A DNA stretch of 64,000 nt from Hippasteria phrygiana (Eukaryota; Echinodermata; Asteroidea; Valvatida; Goniasteridae). The notes under the pieces were generated by a model. It did no database searches. It had not been told where the DNA came from and worked only from the letters and a program-made list of their open reading frames with translations. The translations under genes were made by a program, and so were the position numbers. Below are positions 35,876 through 47,250 of the stretch, piece after piece (position 1 is the stretch's first letter; each line of letters opens with the position of its first letter). Location: the NCBI GenBank assembly GCA_037893225.1, contig JAZGUH010000332.1:1-64000 (forward strand), given 5' to 3'.

Positions 35876-37928
35876 AGTAGAGTCGCTTGGACAACACCCG
35901 TAATGACGTCTTCAAGAAACCACAAATCGTGCTAAGCGGTTTCCAAGGATACACAGACAGTTGTCGTTTTGCTTCTCTTAAAGTCTTACCTGGAACATTG
36001 GTTGAAATCTTCTTGAAAAGGACATGACGGAGTCGGGGGTGTCAATTTGTTATTTCCTCCGCATCATGCCTCACCTGGCTCGTCTGTTCGCGGGTCCATG
36101 GTAGCAGTTTCCGGATTGCATTAATTAAGAGGGTCATGGTTTTTTTTTTACAAAAAGTGCAACTTTTTATCAAATGGAACTCTTGAACCCTTGACTTTTG
36201 TGATAAAATGGAGCAGTGAATTGGAAGAGCCGTTTTTCATATCATCACTGGAATGTTACCAGATCTTTCCAATTCAGTCACAGTTCAAGGTTCCATGTGT
36301 ATATAGTATTGCGTGATTCGGTGCCATACTTGGAATTAATAACAGTGCAGCTTTCGGAAATTCAAGTGGTTTACTGTCAGCAACAATCACAGGGTTGCAG
36401 CAGAGTCCTCGTTATTTAAGTTTAACAGCAGGCTTCAGTTTAATTGAGTTGGCAGAATGAGGTTGGGAATAGGATTTTCAGTACACAATATAAAAACAAA
36501 ATCAAGCAATATCTAACTATCAGACAAACAAAATATTCATACTGGAGCACTGAACACATTTGTTTTGTCTCGGTTGAACTTAAATAATTCAATCAAATAC
36601 ATACACCACTCATAATTTTTTTTAAGAATCAGACATTTGCCTTTGAAAATTTCAGTCAGGTGTGTACCACATTGATTTCACTTCAGCGCAGATTCATCAG
36701 TGTGAGATGATGCAATTGCTCAGTCATGTGTTTCCAGTTGACTGGAGGGATAAAAAAAACATTGATAAATAAGTTTGATCCCTACATTTTTCAGAAAATA
36801 TCCCAAAATGCTACGAAGAGTAAAACAAAACATTGTGAAATGCCTGCAATGTTCAATGAGCATGTTGAAGGAAATCATGTATCCTCAAGTTAGATACAAT
36901 GTACATTACGTGCGTACATGTACTCAGTTTATTTGCTGTTTCCCGCACTATTATGAGACATCAGTGAGTAAACCAATCAGCTGGGACTTCAGTCCCCGAC
37001 ACACCGGAGTCCTCTTTCCTTCCCTTGGCATTAAGTGAATCGGAGAGGTGTCAAGTGAAGAGCAGCAATTTAACAATTATGGCAGCAATCATACTCCATT
37101 AGCTCTGAGAAGAGCTGCTCTGGGGTGACAGTGTGTGAAGAGGCTTCACGGTTTCATTTGCATGGTTTAGTCGGGAAGTGAGCCTTACAGTGTTGCATTC
37201 AAGATGTTGTAATGTCATAATGTGAGGTAATGTGTGGAGCAGGTCGACACTCTTGGTGGCAGAGATACCTATATTTACATGTAGGCGGGATGTTGTGTTG
37301 TGGTATACCACTGTACATGTGTACTTGGAAGCAAGACCCCATAGGTTTGGGAATGACAGGTCTAGAATGAATTCTGTCATCCAGAAATACTTGTTAAGCC
37401 TCCAGAATTTTTCATTCTCGGTGAAAAGCAGCACTTCTCAATGGTAGAGGTTCCTCTGGGTCGGCATCAGGATTTCTCATTGGCGTTTTCAATGCAGATG
37501 CTGTATATTTAACTAGTTCATGCCGGGATTATTTTTCACGAGCCTGGGTGCCAGACGGGCTCAGGCCTTTATCTGCGGGTAGCACACCCTGGCCTCGCTC
37601 ACTGCGAGCCGGTCGCTGACAGATATTTACGCTGGATCTTTGCCTCGTTAACTGGGAGGAAGGAATTATATGTGGGTTGACTGGGGGTTGAGGGTGTGGC
37701 GACTGGGGAAAAGGGTTGTAACCCTGGATTGAACAAAGTTCCATCCTTAGGCTAGTTGAGAGTGTGGAGCATTATACTTCACTATCTCATTCCTCTTCAG
37801 CTTGTCCATGTATCGATTTTGGGTTGTTGTGTTTTTGTGCTTAAAGTACTCCATTATTTTGTCATGATTTGTAGGGTTCTAGAAGGAATGAGATATACAT
37901 ACGTCCCAATCTGCTTTATGACGTTTAG

Positions 37929-38147
37929 TTAAACCCTTGACATCGGATATATGGGGGGCCCCAGGGTGCCAGGCCGGCTTGTGCAGCCAAGCGAAACAGA
38001 AACAAGAGGTTTGTGCAGCCAAGCATAAAATACACAATACCCCAATAATGGATTGAAAATGCAAAAATTGGCGTGTATAGACGTCAACCGGGCAGGTGGC
38101 AATTTTCAATCCGCACGTATTTGTGTCAACCGGTGGCAAGGGGTTAA
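37929..38147. mobile_element. piggyBac-like TTAA miniature element, copy 3 (inverse)
   Basis: It is bounded by TTAA at 37929-37932 and 38144-38147. The right end is GGCAAGGGG and the left end, ACCCTTG, carries one substitution. The body contains ttgtgcagccaagcgaaaca, tacacaataccccaataatg and ttggcgtgtatagacgtcaa, the reverse complement of copy 2. Copy 2 and copy 3 therefore belong to one active subfamily. Copy 1 at 11248 is more distant. Confidence 0.75.
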
Positions 38148-38884
38148 CGCTAAACTTTGAGAATCATAATTGCTGCTACCAACACTAAAAACCATCTCAG
38201 AATGGTTTTGTCAAATTTTGTGTTTTTAAATAAACATGGTGGGGATTGAGAAACAGTAGAGGACAAAAGATCTCTGAAGAGGAAATTCTGAAGCTAAAAG
38301 GATATCTCCAAAAGGGATTTCATTCACAAAGTCTATGAGCAAATGCTTTCATGTGTTGTCTGTCTGTCCGTGGTGTTGGTTGTTTTTGTGACATTGCGCA
38401 AAGTTGTTGTGTACAGGGTATAGTTCTGTTTAGAAAACAGATTCGACTGAATGAACTGAACTCTGATAAACATTGCCGCCTTCTTATTATCCGTCTAGTC
38501 TATTCTTTTATTAAAGTTCGATCAGTGTAACATCTATGATCTGCAGAGCTGCAAAAACATCAAAACATCTGGCCCAAGAGATTGGTTTTGGACTGAAGCC
38601 AACATAGGCCCACACAAATGGAAAGAAAATCTGTCAGTTTCATCAATGCTTGATTTAAATTCAAGGGATTCGATGACATTTCCGGAAGGAGTGACTGACG
38701 TCATTTCTCCAATTAGAATCTGTAGGTGGATCGTTCTTGCAGGCTTCAGTCTAATGGGTTGTCAATCTGTTGACAGGAAAGCCATGCCAGTCCTAAAGTT
38801 CAACTGTCACTACCAATGTCTTGCTATATCTGCAAGGGCCAAGTGGACTAATGCACTGAACTCAATGCCTTTGGAGATACTAGA

Positions 38885-39304
38885 TAGGGCTGTCCCGAAT
38901 ATTCGATATTCGATCATCAAGCGAATATTCGAATACCATTTTGCCAGTTCTAATATTCGAAAAGATATATATGCACGTACAGATAAGACTCTGATGCTAT
39001 TTTAATAGAAAAGTTACGGCACTTAGCAGGGTCAAATGCCGCATTTTTGTCAATCGTAACTTTTTGTGGACGGAGGTTTATTGTTCCCGTCCATAAAACC
39101 CTTGATACAACAGGGGCATGCAAAAATGGTCCATAATATCAATCGCCATGCATAAAACACCGGTGTGTTTTTACGTGCAATGTTCTTTTTACTAGTGCGG
39201 CATGCACTGAAAAACTTGATCAGTGAGTATCGAATATTTGAATATTCGGTCAAACCCAGTTTCGAATATCCGAATACTAAACTATTCGAAAATGAACAGC
39301 CCTA
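38885..39304. mobile_element. hAT-like foldback element with 8 bp duplication
   Basis: It runs TAGGGCTGTCCCGAATATTC to AACAGCCCTA. The flanks are ATACTAGA (38877-38884) and ATGCTAGA (39305-39312), 7 of 8 identical. TAGGGCTG ends and an 8 bp duplication fit hAT. Both arms are rich in cgaatattcga modules (four or more), making internal hairpins. The 250 bp loop carries no ORF of note. Confidence 0.75.
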
Positions 39305-39447
39305 ATGCTAGAGATTGTGAGTTCAGTCCATCCAGGATCATGGTGCTTGTGTCCTCAAGCAAGACACTTAGCCATAAATTGCTTCTAATAATAATATGTA
39401 GATTTGTAAAGTGCACATATCTGCCATGATCACAGTGCTGAAGGTGC

Positions 39448-39796
39448 TACATTATTACCCCTGCTCATCAGGCCTATTAATCATTCCTGAAACCTCAGCT
39501 CCCTGGGGAGTATACAACCGGGGCTGCATAAACACACATGGGTTAATCAAACACATAACCATCACTGCCCTCACAGGTACCCATTTACCATGTACCCATT
39601 TGCTTGTGTCCTTGAGCAAGACACTTTGTCACAAGTTGTTTCTCTCCACCCAGGAGTAAATGGGTACCTGTGAGGGCAGTGCTTTGATGGCTTGATTAAT
39701 CCAGTGTGCTTTAAGCCTTTACTGCATACTCCCCAGGAAGATCGGAAGGTTTTAGGAAAGACTGATAGGCCTGGTGAGCAGGGGTAATATTGTACA
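39448..39796. repeat. Inverted repeat pair around 'cttgagcaagacac' loop
   Basis: The left arm (about 39448-39594: ttattacccctgctcatcag ... ctgccctcacaggtacccat) is mirrored by the right arm (about 39655-39796: aatgggtacctgtgagggca ... ctgataggcctggtgagcag). The loop carries tgtgtccttgagcaagacac. A second copy of that loop motif, tgtgtcctcaagcaagacac, sits at 39347, just left of the pair. This looks like two copies of one dispersed repeat in head-to-head orientation. Confidence 0.65.
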
Positions 39797-42407
39797 TTGA
39801 TTTCCATGACAATGATAGTTGTGTGCATTATTCGTATTATCAATAGTGTGGACTGTCTAAGATAAGCCTCACTCTTTTTGAAACTCATCCATATGTAAAA
39901 AAAATTAAGGAAGTCAGTCATTGCCATGTTTTTTTTCCACCTCCCCCTTTTCTGACATGTCCATAAGCCCCTCCCTTTTTTCTCTTGGATTCTGGAAATT
40001 CATCAGCAAGCCGTGTGGTAGCCTTGCGTGCAAGGGAGAACACAGGGGGATAGTTCCAACATAATAGCCATCACTTTCAACCTCTCATCAAGGAAACGGT
40101 TCTCAGTGCCAAAGTCTTTGTGATGACGCTGATGAGTGTTCCATAGAGTTTGGGGCTTTCAGACCACTCTTGCCTTAAAAAGGCCTCCAAGTTTGTTTTT
40201 ACTTCAGAGAATCTTGTTAAAGGTACACCTGTGAATCCATTAGGCATCCTGAAAGTGGTACATATGTCTTAAAGGGCGTGTTGTTAAGAGGATGATGGTG
40301 ATGTATTGGAAAGTGTTAATAATCGGATTGCCTTAATCCAAGCTTCCAGTGACTTCTCTTAATCCCTGAAAGCTGATCCCCTAAGAGTGAAAGAACCACC
40401 CAAGTCCAGGCCATCAGGTGGTGGCGGCAGACAGTGAGGTGTTGCTGGGGTTAGCCACAAGAAAAGGTATAACTCTAAGTAGATAATCCGGGATAAGCAT
40501 CTCTTTATGTGCTAAGTAGCATCTGCCACTTAGGAAAAAAATGTAGTTTGTTCCTGGGCATAGGACTTCAGGTGCATCTCAGTTGATACTGCTTAGGGTA
40601 GGGTTTACAATTAAAGAAAAAGTAATTACTGGAGAATTATGTTGTGACTCTTTTCCTTTGGGACAATGGAAGACTCTTAAAAGTCTTTTCACTTTCTATT
40701 CCCTGCTTAAACTTTAACCCTCCTACTATTATAACTATCACAACCTATCAACAAACTAAATCCTCTCCTCTCCCACAGCTTGTGTGTCTCAACCTGTCAC
40801 TCGATAGGTTTTGATAGATAGGGTAGTTGGCTCCAATTTGGCGCTGAGAGAGGGAGGGTTCAAGGATGAATGTGCTGGAGCAAGTCCGATTCTCAACACA
40901 CATTGAGAAGATGAGTGCAAGTTTGTGAAAGTTACACAATCCGATAGGGACAACCTATTTGATAGACTTCTTGTTATGTTCCTGTAACGTCTTGTGAAAT
41001 AGATGTGATCTGAAGTGTTGTCACACAAGGAGGTGGGGGGGAGGTAGGGAATCAAAAGGATTGAAGTGACCGCCTCTGTACTGTCCCCTCCTGCTCTGTG
41101 CATGTTTTCTTTTAAACGGACAATCTCAGACCAGGCCCGGCCCAGTCAACGCCCCTCTTCCCTCTTTTTACAGTTAATTAAGAAATGTTGGGCCTGATCC
41201 CTCCCCTGCAAAAAAAATGCCTCTATCCACCCCTGAACAAAATGTCTGTAGTGATGGTTGTTTGTTGTTTATCCAAGTATTCTGATTTGATAAAGAAAGA
41301 TGTAGCCTTACTGGTAATACCCATAGTGGTAGTCAACCAGTCAAGTCTAAAATACAAGTCATGTACAACTGTAATCATATTGACTCTGTTAGCTTGGTAA
41401 CAAAAGCAAAGGTACATGTAACTGTTACTGTTAGCAGTGCATGTAGATTGTAATCTCTGGCATTTGCCAGCTCCTGTTCAGATAACAATGAAACTGTTAA
41501 TGACCATTTCTGCCCACAATTACAGAGAGAAGGTGATAATGAAGGTGATAATGACAGGATTATCCAACCTGGATTAAGGATTAGCAACACATTAATTGGA
41601 TTACATCCAAGATATTGGCTTTTGATCCAGGTCAGTCTCTTCAGAACACAATTTTGTAAAGGCATTGTTTCACAAGGGAGCAAAAGAGGGGGTGTGTAGA
41701 CCTAATTTCCATGCTAAGCAGATATCAGCTGTGAAGCAGTCACGCTTAATACATTACTTTTAAAACCGGTAACCCTTTTTTTGCTAAGTGAATCTTTCAT
41801 GTGCTCAGCAGTTCACAGAGTTACTAGAGCAAATGCATGACGTACATGTACCACAGGAGAGCTCCCTGCCTATTTTCCCCTCCCCTTTTTGAGCACTAGA
41901 CACGCCCCCAAAAGTCATTTTGGGATATAACAATTATACCCCAAGGCCAGGATTACACTCTGCTCACTCTTAAATGTGAAACGACACTGTACTTTTATTT
42001 CCAAATGGTATGAGAACTCCAGAGCAATGATTGAACTTCCTCAAATACAATTGGAAACTACGATCCACATCGCTCCCTATTAAGTTTCTAAATCTCTCCT
42101 GAACATTGCGGAAAAACCATTTAATTGTAAGAATTAGCGCATAGATTGTGTATGAGACACTCTTCATTTGGACAGAATCATTGTTGAAGTTGTTTTGTTA
42201 CTGTTTCAAAAGTTGACCCTGTATTGTGTGGTTTCTTTTTAGCAAACACTTTTCTGTTTGAGAATGGCCAGTTGGCATTTTTTTGTCAATTTCTTTATCA
42301 GTAATGTGCGTGCAGGTGCCTCACCGGAAGGACTTAACACCTTGCCAATCTGTCTGCTCCTGTCACATTTCATCAGAAACGACCCCGCAAAGTCCGAACG
42401 TTTCTCT

Positions 42408-42455
42408 CCCCCCCCCCCCACCCCCCCCACCCCCCCCCCCCCCCCCCCAAAAAAA
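42408..42455. repeat. C-rich run followed by A run
   Basis: About 39 of 41 bases at 42408-42448 are C (two or three A interruptions), followed directly by seven A. On the minus strand this is a long G tract able to form a quadruplex. Confidence 0.9.
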
Positions 42456-42896
42456 GAGAAGAAAATGGCCCCAGGAAATGTAGGCTAACCTTGTGTTTCC
42501 GTTCGCTATCACGAATCGTGCCATGGCCTGCGCAAGTGACAATTGCATTTCCGCGAAAGTTGAGAAATGGATGAGTAAATAGCGACGATCGATTCCTTTT
42601 TTTTCAGAGAGGTGGGGGGGGGGGGGGGGGGGTTGGTGGTTAACAAGAACCTCTTAGTCGATGTCAGTCTCCTCTGGTCCTTTCTTGCATCTGACTTTTT
42701 GTGGACAAGGTGATAATTGTTGCGTTGAATAGAGCGGAAGAGTCAGTTTGAAAAGGCAGTTGGGAGAGGAAAGGAACTCGTCGGAGTTGTTGCTATCAGT
42801 TTTTGCCAAATTACTGATGGACAGAGTGAAATGGGTAGATCTCGGAGGTGGCAGGTGTCATGGGAGGGGTATGAAGGCTGCTGGGGAGGAGGGTAT

Positions 42897-42988
42897 GGAG
42901 GCTTCAGGGGAGGGGTAATGGAGGCTTCAGGGGAGGGGTAATGGAGGCTTCAGGGGAGGGGTAATGGATGCTTCAAGGGAGGGGTACT
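42897..42988. repeat. 23 bp tandem repeat, 4 units
   Basis: The unit GGAGGCTTCAGGGGAGGGG plus TAAT is repeated three times exactly and a fourth time with three changes. A degenerate unit (gaaggctgctggggaggag) precedes it. The period is again 23 bp but the sequence is unrelated to the array at 6665-8266. Confidence 0.9.
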
Positions 42989-44730
42989 CTTCTTGTGGTT
43001 GAACTTTTGGTGTATGTAGGAAATTGCTGGGTAAGACCAGCTGTTTTGCGACTGGAGAGAATTTGTGGAATTGTAATTACAGAGATGATGGTAAAGGTTC
43101 CATGGGTTAAATCTTACCATTGTTCAGGCTTTGACTTTTAAATTGGGAAATTTAACAATGACTCATTGTTGTAGGAAAGTGCTGGCGGTAATAATGCAGT
43201 TGTCATCCTATCAACATGTTTGCTGTCAATACCTCATGGGGCATCGTTCACTGCAAAAGAGTGCAATGAATGACAAGATGGCAGTGCCAAAGATTTCCGG
43301 CTCAGAGTTTGTGTGTTGTGCCTGTACTGCAGTGTGACCTTACTGGAGTCAGATACAGCCTTGGCATGGGTGCCCCTACTGGACTGCAGTGTTTGCACTG
43401 CACTAATCAGCTCACAGGCTAACCTGGTCAGTGTTTATTAGAGGTCAGCTGTTGAGAAAATTGAAAATTAACCCCCCAAAAATTATTTATTTGCTTTAGC
43501 TCTCTTTTGATTGTACCAATCAAAAAGAATCAAAGTGTTCATGCACGCACATGATGGCCATAAAGCAGATTAACTTACAGTGTAAGTCTACTAGACTGAA
43601 AATGGTTACAATAGAGCACCGTAGTGATGACGTCAATGCAATGTTTGGAACCAGAATACTTTTGTTGTTGTGTTTGCATGACTGGCTGTTAACAAAGGAA
43701 CAGTCGAAATTTGCATTTGTTTGGAACCAGTTGTACTTCGGTACTTTATAACTGTTTTCTCGGTGAGGTTTACCCCCAAAGTCTAGTGTGAACTAGGCTT
43801 GTTATTTGTCATCTTGATGGGATCAGGGAGAAGTGTGGACAGGGATGTTTAGCGAGGCCTTTCATTACATTTGTAGGACCCCTGAGAAGATGAATTTAGA
43901 GGGAAAACATTTTATTACCCCCTTTCCGTTATAGTTATACCAATTTCATATTGCACTGCAGTGGCATATCCATCATCGAGGGGGAGGCAACTTGGCCCCC
44001 CCCCTCCTCCCCCGCTGCATTTTTCCAATTGGCATTTGTTTTTTAATAAAAAAATTTTAGAAACCACTTTACAAGCCCCACCACTTCACAACTGGTACTA
44101 ACACTCCCATCCCCAATGATTTTCTGAATATGTTTAATGGTTAAAAAAAATGTTCAGAAAAATAAATCCAATTTGCGTCTCCCACCCAAAACCTGGGTAC
44201 AACATTTCTCCACTGTCAGTTGTTCTGCTTTGGCCATTCAAGACTGCCAGGCCATTCACAGACAACCATTCTCCTTGTTTGTTTTGACAAGTAAACACAA
44301 ACCATACAACCAAAACAGTAGTATCTAGCAAGTGCTTCTTGATGTCTGCCATCTATAGAAGGAGGGATTTCAATCCAGGAACATGTTAAACAAACAAATT
44401 ACCAACCACAGATCCCAGACCACCCAGCTGTGCATCCAGTCACTATCTGTTACCAATAATTCAGTCTCTGCTGGGCTGGAGCTCGGTGTATGGGTATTGT
44501 TGTTTTCATCCTTTTTTTTTTTTGGAACGGAAGTTTTTAAAATTGATAAAATCTGGTGGGGTTGAATCATCTTCCAGAAGCTCACTGATGCACGTGTGTG
44601 ATCTTCACATTCCCAAGTGGCGTCTTTCCTCTCATGTAAATGTTGTAGAGATGATTTCTCATCATGGATGGAGTGATTTGAAGGAAATGATACAAGATGA
44701 GCAGTTTTAGGTCAGATTTGTATTTCCTTC

Positions 44731-44770
44731 AGGGAGGGAGGGAGGGAGGGGGGGGGGGGGGGGAGGAGGG
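44731..44770. repeat. (GGGA)n running into a G tract
   Basis: Four GGGA units lead into a run of about 15 G, then gaggaggg. It is a purine-only tract with quadruplex potential. Confidence 0.85.
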
Positions 44771-45475
44771 TATTACTGCCGAGGGGTAGATATAAATTGT
44801 GAAATTTGTTAACTGAGGAGAAAGAAATTTATCTGGTTTGGGATTTATATGTGTATATTGTAAGTATGATTCCACTCAGTGAAGAAATTCAACATGGATT
44901 GAAATACTGCAAGGTTTATGAGTGTAAAAATCACAAGGCTCATGTCAAGATTTGGTGTGAAAACTAGGCTTTAGCTTGACTCAAGATTTTTTATGAAACC
45001 CATCTGCACTGTGATGCATTCTTGACTACAGTGTGAAGTGGAGAGGTGACAATTTCTTATCAGGGGTTCACTGCCGTTTCCTTTGCTGATGAAATCTTTT
45101 CCATTTTATTTGTCATACCCAATGACCATCTGTTTCCTTGGAAGATGAAGAAGTTGAGAAATCGGCTCTGCTTTGAAGCGAAGTGCAAAGCCAACAGAGT
45201 CAGAATGAAACCGACCTTCCCTCTGGTGATGATCGGAATATGAAAATAAACCTTTAACGCCCCCCCGCTGGTAGATCAACTGTTATTATACTTGATAATG
45301 TGATTGCCCGAGATGTAGGGAGGAGGAAAAAAAATAGTTGAACCCTGGCCTAGTAAAAGCGAAATGAAGACATGGTGCGGATTTAGTTTAGCGGAGCGTG
45401 AATAATCGAATGTGAAATATGGAATTATTGAAATTTCTTATCTGATGGTCTTGGTTATGCTGGACTTTTAATACT

Positions 45476-45530
45476 CCCCTAGGGTGTGTGAAAATTCATA
45501 TTAAAATTGGAGGATTCAGGACGGTTAGGG
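45476..45530 (+). repeat. Dispersed repeat copy, partner of 878-932
   Basis: This is the direct-orientation copy of the sequence described at 878-932, at the 3' end of the giant intron. It ends in ggttagggtt, whereas the partner continues into a different gttagggttaa-like context. Confidence 0.6.
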
Positions 45531-45698
45531 TTTGTAGCAGTTTGTGTCTGGAAGAGTAGCTGGCATTTATGAGATTGAAGTGAACTTTACTTTTTAAGGC
45601 CTTGAATCCAACAGCAGATTTTCATGCTTTTTATGCAGTCATCCCGATTACTAAATAACCAACTCTGTGGCGTCTGTTTTTGTTGTCGTTTTCTGCAG

Positions 45699-45770
45699 TG
45701 ATCTGAGCAACAACAAGCTTATGCTGATCTCACGGAAGCTCTTCAGGGGAGCTGGACTGCTCAGAAACTT
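45699..45770 (+). CDS. slit: slit exon: D1 leucine-rich repeat 4
   Basis: This 72 bp exon follows acceptor ttctgcag and precedes donor gtaagt. It reads DLSNNKLMLISRKLFRGAGL followed by LRNL. It matches Slit D1 repeat 4 closely: the DLS-N-opening and the RK-FRGA core are shared with Slit2 (DLSENQIQAIPRKAFRGA). Its first base completes the Leu codon begun in the exon at 1328-1399, so 44.3 kb of intron separates two adjacent 24-residue repeats. The phase 2/2 structure preserves the repeat register. The intron that follows is only 168 bp. Confidence 0.93.
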
Positions 45771-45938
45771 GTAAGTTTGGAGAATAAAAAAATATATAAC
45801 TTTTAAAAAAGTGAACAGAATCAACCTCGTTGAGATTGACGGGAAAGTGGAGTTGTACAAAAATATGGATTATGCTGATTTATTGATTTTGCATAACAGA
45901 ATTTTGATATAATTTTATTTTATTTTATCTCATGGCAG

Positions 45939-46010
45939 GAACCTTGAGGACAACCAGATTACATGCATCATAGACGGTGCCTTCAGACCTCTCAGAATGC
46001 TGGAAAGTCT
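45939..46010 (+). CDS. slit: slit exon: D1 leucine-rich repeat 5
   Basis: This 72 bp exon lies between acceptor catggcag and donor gtgagt, phase 2 at both ends. It encodes NLEDNQITCIIDGAFRPLRM followed by LESL. The internal cysteine and the signature I-DGAFR-LR-LE are those of Slit D1 repeat 5 (Slit2: QISCIEDGAFRALRDLE). The acidic residue that precedes DGAF in vertebrates is Ile here. This exon is among the strongest single pieces of evidence for the slit assignment. Confidence 0.94.
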
Positions 46011-46459
46011 GTGAGTTGTCCAGCTTTAAGATATAGTGGCGTAGTGTAGTTCCCTATGACATTAACTAGTTAGTGGTCTGTCGACTTCAACTAGTTGGGA
46101 GAGCTAATATCGACTATCAATCCAATTTAAACCAATGTTGTATTTTATTATGCCTCATACATATTCCGTTGCAATTCTTTGTCTCTGTAATTTCTTGGGT
46201 CTGAAAATAAGTAAGTTCTCTGTCAAATTCAATTGAAAGCCCAGCATTTGAGTTTTGGTTTCAGGAAATACATATTGATTCTTACCCAAAAATAGTTTAG
46301 ATTTGGGTGTCTTAATAAAATGGAGGAATTGTATGCTCGACTTCTATTTAAAAAATTTTTTTTTTGAAGTCTTTGCTATGCCTAATGATTCCCAAATGAT
46401 ATTTGTTGCATTGGCAATTCATAAAAAGTATTTTTTTTGGCTGGACATTGCTTTCACAG

Positions 46460-46531
46460 GACCCTGAACGACAACAATCTGACTACTCTGAGTAGTAGCA
46501 GCTTCACCCACATGACATACCTGAAGACGTT
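46460..46531 (+). CDS. slit: slit exon: D1 leucine-rich repeat 6
   Basis: This 72 bp exon has acceptor ctttcacag and donor gtaagt, phase 2 at both ends. It encodes TLNDNNLTTLSSSSFTHMTY followed by LKTL, matching Slit D1 repeat 6 (Slit2: [20 protein letters not shown]). It is the last full repeat before the C-terminal cap, and the concave face ends here. The next intron is 1,808 bp and carries a SINE-like sequence near 47.1 kb. Confidence 0.93.
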
Positions 46532-46689
46532 GTAAGTACATAATAGACATGATCTCACTTTACCCTGTGGCTCCCAGTGTTTTAAACCATGCTGGCCTGT
46601 TTCTTTGCAAAGATCTGTTCAAATTCTAATGGCAATTTCACGTTCTGCTATTAAAAATTAACATTTTACTAAACACAGAAAGATTTGCT

Positions 46690-46825
46690 TGGGGAAAAAA
46701 ACAGGTTACCTGCCAAAATGCCATACGACATGCTTTGCATGTGACTCGTACCTCCGCATGTTTTTCATGAGCACATAAATTTGCTTAGCAACATTTTCTG
46801 CGGAGCACCTCCATGACATTTGAGC
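46690..46825 (+). repeat. Dispersed repeat, 'gtgatgtgtattgc' family copy 3
   Basis: It contains caggttacctgccaaaatgc, catgtgactcg, ttgcttagcaacattttctg and ctccatgacatttgagccc. The order is the same as at 35730-35875 but it is more diverged. It lies in the intron between D1 repeat 6 and the D1 cap. Confidence 0.45.
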
Positions 46826-47059
46826 CCGGGTCAACGAGTTGTTAGATTACAGAAATTTAGTAAAATTACAGCTCATAGCTAATGTCGTAACAAAGGACAG
46901 TGCTGTTTTTGAAGACAAGTTTTAAAAAAAAATGTTAAAAGGACCATGAAGACGTAGTTTAATTGTGATATCTTGGAGCATTGCAGCATGTAACATTTAA
47001 TTCCTTACTGGTGAATGAAACCAAAGATTCCTCAAAAGCACTTGTCACTCAGAAGCCTG

Positions 47060-47250
47060 AAGAAACCTGTGGAAAAGGCAAAGAAATGTTCAGTTTTAGA
47101 GGTGCGCGGAAATCTCCATGATATTCCAGGCAAAGAATCCGGCAGGGACTGAAAACCCAATCCACATGTTGGCCCAGTGGGATTCGAACCCGTGCCACAT
47201 AGGTGGAAGGCGAGGAAATGAGCACTGCGCCAATCTGACTCCCACGAGTT
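47060..47250 (-). mobile_element. tRNA-derived SINE-like sequence
   Basis: On the minus strand, an A-box-like GATTGGCGCAGTGCT (47221-47235 region) is followed by a B box GGTTCGAATCCC (+ strand 47179-47190). A body then reads acatgtggattgggttttca, gtccctgccggattctttgc. It is related to the copy at 35440-35622 by head order and the body sequence. It lies in the 1.8 kb intron between LRR6 and the D1 cap exon. Confidence 0.6.

Larger units (their letters stand above)
1400..45698 (+). other. slit: Giant 44.3 kb slit intron
   Basis: This is a phase 2 intron between D1 repeats 3 and 4, from donor gtaagtat to acceptor ttctgcag. It contains no supportable host exon. The open frames in it are short, lack family signatures and mostly arise inside repeats. 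It carries one long minisatellite and at least fifteen inverted-repeat elements, annotated separately. Stretches with no feature I could name include about 1400-2890, 4660-6660, 8945-11180, 15010-16380, 20960-26640, 32200-34330, 36000-37900 and 40000-42400. Confidence 0.85.
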
